A stretch of DNA of 64,000 nt, from the NCBI RefSeq assembly GCF_024357955.1, contig NZ_JANEYT010000014.1:1-64000 (forward strand), in the 5' to 3' direction. This document shows positions 61,471 to 64,000 of the stretch, in pieces (within the stretch, counting starts at the first letter, position 1; each line of letters starts with the position of its first letter). Below the pieces are notes generated by a model. The model ran no database searches and had not been told where the DNA came from. It saw only the letters and a program-made list of their open reading frames with translations. A program made the position numbers and the translations under genes. The DNA is from Photobacterium pectinilyticum. Its GTDB lineage: Bacteria; Pseudomonadota; Gammaproteobacteria; Enterobacterales; Vibrionaceae.

Positions 61471-61491
61471 TCCGCTACCCGTAACATTGTT

Positions 61492-61517
61492 AAAGCCCAG
61501 CAAATGCTGGGCTTTAT
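61492..61517 (+). terminator. terminator of the DUF2058 gene
   Basis: AAAGCCCAGC and GCTGGGCTTT form a perfect 10-bp stem with a 4-base loop. Confidence 0.87.
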
Positions 61518-61533
61518 GTTATCTGAACGTTTT

Positions 61534-61581
61534 ATACCAACCGACATAAATACTTGATCAACTACTTATCCAGATTGGTAT
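61534..61581. repeat. 48-bp palindromic repeat, copy 6
   Basis: ATACCAACCGACATAAATAC, centre TTGATCA, then ACTTATCCAGATTGGTAT. It lies between convergent genes, 3 bases from the stop of the esterase gene. Confidence 0.85.
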
Positions 61582-61584
61582 TAC

Positions 61585-62502
61585 TTAACGATTGAGGAAC
61601 TCGTCAATATAGTGGTAGGTCGTGTCGCAAGCCTTCGAAACGAGGTCTTCCAAATTCAGAAAAGCGTGTGTCATATTATCGAGGTGATGGTGCAGGTTAT
61701 CGATCCCTAACATTGTTAATCGCTTGAGATACCGCTTTCCTTCATCTTGTATTGGATCAAAGCCCGCTGTTATAAGCAGGGTTGCAGGGTGGTTGCTGGG
61801 TAACGCCCCGAATAGTGGTGACGCTGTCTGGCGGTTATTTTCTTGCTGGAAGTATTGGTCAAAATACCATTGAATCTTTTCCGTCTCTAAGATGTACCCT
61901 TCGCGGTAATCAATTAAAGATCCACTAGATAATGTGTAATCGAGGCTTGGGTATATCAAGACTAATTGATTGATGGTATCTGGTTGACGTTGGGCAAGCG
62001 TTGCCGCCAATGCACCACCTGCAGAATCACCTGCAATAGATATCGTCGGCCGAAAGGATATATTCTGTGTCACCAGCGTATTTACTATCTCTTCAAGGCT
62101 CATAATGCAGTCAACGAGGCCTTTCGGGTAAGGATGCTCGGGAGAAAGCCGATAATCAATCGTGACAACGACGTGCTGGCTGTGATGTGCGAGGCGACGA
62201 CTGATTGGATCGTAGACCTCAATACTGCCACACATGTGGCCGCCACCATGGAAGAATAATAATACCGGTAATTCATTACCCGGAGATGGGTGGTAAATTC
62301 GGCATGGAATTGCAGTTCCATGGATAAATGTATCAATAACTTGTTTTATGGTTATGGGGGCTGTGACAAACTGCTGTGTGATAGTCGACAGCCCTAGTCT
62401 TGCCATCTCAGGCGTGGGTGAAATCCCCAAGACTCTTGCTTGCGCTAGGGCATCATTGAATGATTTTAGCCATATCTGCAGGCTTGTTGGCATGTCGGCC
62501 AT
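61585..62502 (-). CDS. alpha/beta hydrolase (acetyl esterase, HSL family)
   Basis: 305 residues. The oxyanion-hole motif FFHGGGHMCG lies near residue 80 and the nucleophile elbow GDSAGG near 156; a catalytic Asp is likely in GFDPIQDEG and His in MTHAFLN. These are the features of the hormone-sensitive-lipase family that hydrolyses short acyl esters. AAGGAAA precedes the ATG by five bases. Its first 50 bases overlap the 3-prime end of the lysR gene, so the two are transcribed together. Confidence 0.88.
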   Translation of the reverse strand: MADMPTSLQIWLKSFNDALAQARVLGISPTPEMARLGLSTITQQFVTAPITIKQVIDTFIHGTAIPCRIYHPSPGNELPVLLFFHGGGHMCGSIEVYDPISRRLAHHSQHVVVTIDYRLSPEHPYPKGLVDCIMSLEEIVNTLVTQNISFRPTISIAGDSAGGALAATLAQRQPDTINQLVLIYPSLDYTLSSGSLIDYREGYILETEKIQWYFDQYFQQENNRQTASPLFGALPSNHPATLLITAGFDPIQDEGKRYLKRLTMLGIDNLHHHLDNMTHAFLNLEDLVSKACDTTYHYIDEFLNR

Positions 62503-63424
62503 GCGAGTTTCCTTGTCGCTTTAGTCGTTCAATTTCGGGAACGCGTTCGATAAGATAATCTTTGAAATTGGCACAACGCGCGGGCATGTATTTTCGTGGC
62601 TTGAAGTAGAGGTTGAGCTCAAATTGGCTACTGACGTAATTTTCCAAAATTGGCTGTAAGGTTTTCCTGTCGAGTTCATTGGCAATTAAACTAAAGGGCA
62701 AATACGCAATTCCTCCACCATGTATGGCGATATTCTTGAGAATTTCACTGTCATCGGCCTCCACTGTCTGAGCTATCTCAACGGTGGAGTATTCGCCATT
62801 CGATTCGAAAATCCAACGATTACCACCAACCAATGTACTGGCATACAAGCAGCGATGGTGTTTGAGGTCATCGGGGACAATAGGTTTGCCGTTTTTTTTG
62901 ATATATGCCGGCGAGCAGCATGCCATTAATGGCTCTCTCAGCAGTGAACGCTTAACCAACAGGCTATCTTTGTCCTGAAAACCACGATAGGTGGCGTTGG
63001 CTCGTATCGCAAAATCAACATCATGGACATGATCGACTTCGAAGGCTGTTTCTAGCACGATAAAGTTAATTGATGGGTGAAGCAGCAGGTACTCACCGAT
63101 GATCTGACTCAGATAGTGCTTGGCAAAGAGCGGGGTACTGGCAATTTTGATGGTCCCTTTGTCCTCACTGCTCATGTTCTGGACTTCGTTGAACACATCG
63201 TCAATTTGGGTATACAACAAGCTGAATCGGTCGAACAGTCGTTGCCCGGCTTGAGTCGGGGTGATTTTGCGTGTTGTGCGCTTGAGTAAGCTAACCCCCA
63301 TCTTTTCTTCCAACTCATTAAGCCACCGGCTGGCAGCGGAAGGGGAGATATTATTGTGCTTTGCCGCTTCGCTGATCGAACCTGTTCTCACTACGTGAAG
63401 AAAGAAGACAACCTTGTCCAACAT
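62453..63424 (-). CDS. LysR-family transcriptional regulator
   Basis: 323 residues. Helix-turn-helix about residues 3-60 (VVRTGSISEAAKHNNISPSA, then SRWLNELEEKMGVSLLKRTT), then the effector domain (FAIRANATYRGFQDKDSLLV). GGAT precedes the ATG. It overlaps the esterase gene by 50 bases and diverges from an SDR gene starting at 63710, so it may control either. Confidence 0.9.
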   Translation of the reverse strand: MLDKVVFFLHVVRTGSISEAAKHNNISPSAASRWLNELEEKMGVSLLKRTTRKITPTQAGQRLFDRFSLLYTQIDDVFNEVQNMSSEDKGTIKIASTPLFAKHYLSQIIGEYLLLHPSINFIVLETAFEVDHVHDVDFAIRANATYRGFQDKDSLLVKRSLLREPLMACCSPAYIKKNGKPIVPDDLKHHRCLYASTLVGGNRWIFESNGEYSTVEIAQTVEADDSEILKNIAIHGGGIAYLPFSLIANELDRKTLQPILENYVSSQFELNLYFKPRKYMPARCANFKDYLIERVPEIERLKRQGNSHGRHANKPADMAKIIQ

Positions 63425-63709
63425 AGTACATCCTAAAATTCATTTACCCTCATACAGTTATAGCAATAAAATGCAACAAAATGATGAATAAATACTCAGG
63501 GCGGCAATGATCACTGCATGTAGAAGAGGAAGACATAGCGTCATATTAGCAAAGCTGATTTGCATTAATGTGAGTAATATTTTTGGGTGAATCCTCTAAA
63601 ATACCAGAATACAGTGAGTTGTGTTGCCCGTCACAACTGCAGGCACTCGCTAATACCAGTTACAACCGTTTTGATGTCAACAGTTTGGTATTCATATAGG
63701 GGAATTAAA
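63425..63709. other. divergent promoter region of lysR and the SDR gene
   Basis: 285 bases. ATACCA (63653-63658) and TGGTAT (63686-63691) bracket a 39-base segment, but the interior does not match the 48-bp palindrome family. No clear LysR dyad stands out. Confidence 0.35.
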
Positions 63710-64000
63710 ATGCTAAATAACAAAGTGTGTATAGTGACAGGTGGTGCCCAAGGGATTGGTCGCTGCATTGTCGAAACCTTTGCTAAGAATGATGCAACTC
63801 AGGTGTATGCGTGTGATATGAACGCAGCTGCCATGACGGACTTAGAAGCCAAGTATCCTAACGTTACTGCCATTGAGCTGAATGTTTGTGATCGAGATAA
63901 TATTGCGAATTTCGTTAATAAAGTGAAATCAGAGTACGGAAAGATTGATGTACTGGTCAACAATGCTGGTGTAACACGGGACAACCTGATTGAAAAAATG
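63710..64000 (+). CDS. short-chain dehydrogenase/reductase, FabG-like (partial, runs off the window)
   Basis: 97 codons are inside the window. ATG 63710 has GGGG seven bases upstream. VCIVTGGAQGIGRCIVETFA is the Rossmann TGxxxGIG motif and DVLVNNAGVTRDNL the NNAG motif of classical SDR enzymes. The N-terminus is close to FabG and acetoacetyl-CoA reductases, which reduce beta-ketoacyl thioesters. The catalytic Ser-Tyr-Lys lies beyond the window edge. It diverges from the LysR gene. Confidence 0.88.
   Translation, partial: MLNNKVCIVTGGAQGIGRCIVETFAKNDATQVYACDMNAAAMTDLEAKYPNVTAIELNVCDRDNIANFVNKVKSEYGKIDVLVNNAGVTRDNLIEKM

Noticed and set aside
63653-63691. Seventh copy of the 48-bp palindrome
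   Set aside because: It shares only the outermost ATACCA/TGGTAT; the interior does not match.
1-64000. CRISPR array, prophage, integron or complete insertion sequence
   Set aside because: No regularly spaced direct repeats, integrase, transposase or phage structural genes were seen.

Overview
The window looks like a chromosome segment of a marine gammaproteobacterium of the Vibrionaceae, most likely Photobacterium or a close relative. This is an inference from gene content (a second secD-secF pair behind a VemP-like gene, ovothiol synthase OvoA, an OlsF-type acyltransferase, the AapJQMP amino-acid ABC system, KefF-KefC, AstB), moderate GC and two families of intergenic palindromes. I saw no rRNA, tRNA, CRISPR array, prophage or complete insertion sequence. 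The gene layout is that of an ordinary, loosely organised accessory chromosome region: many short transcription units, several regulator/target pairs and many lineage-specific small proteins.

Layout. 0-7 kb: GltS, a short MscS-like channel, a ZntB-like transporter, an outer-membrane barrel, a 265-bp MITE-like element, an unrecognised protein, and a YidA-type phosphatase. 7-12 kb: an aaeXAB-like aromatic acid efflux operon divergent from its LysR regulator, then a PAS-LuxR regulator. 12-17 kb: a divergent pair of exported peptidoglycan enzymes (M15 peptidase, L,D-transpeptidase) and a yqhD/yqhC-like pair. 17-20 kb: outer-membrane and exported proteins, an AraC pseudogene and a CPA2 antiporter. 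20-27 kb: an AraC regulator and a TolC-HlyD-ABC2-ABC2 operon without an ATPase gene. 27-38 kb: CreA, OlsF, small lipoproteins, a Cys-rich protein next to ovoA, and GNAT enzymes. 38-43 kb: a sigma-54 type promoter and the aapJQMP operon. 43-49 kb: a six-repeat exported protein, a sigma-54-promoter-linked candidate small RNA, kefF-kefC, and nupC behind a structured leader and a short upstream ORF. 49-56 kb: a beta-hydroxyacid dehydrogenase, vemP-like gene, secD2-secF2, metC. 56-64 kb: Tag, a CDF metal exporter, AstB, a DUF2058 protein, an esterase overlapping a LysR gene, and the start of an SDR gene.

Most interesting points: (1) a VemP-like export-monitoring arrest peptide ahead of secD2F2; (2) a sigma-54 promoter followed by a ~135-nt terminator-ended non-coding transcript that is not a recognisable Qrr RNA; (3) a 70-nt three-way-junction-like leader plus a 47-codon ORF with a good ribosome site ahead of nupC; (4) a dispersed 48-bp palindrome with 150-162-bp long forms, one placed between aapJ and aapQ; (5) an export operon with two ABC-2 permeases and no ATPase; (6) an exported protein made of six exact 20-residue repeats. 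All calls come from reading the sequence and recalling families; no database search was run.
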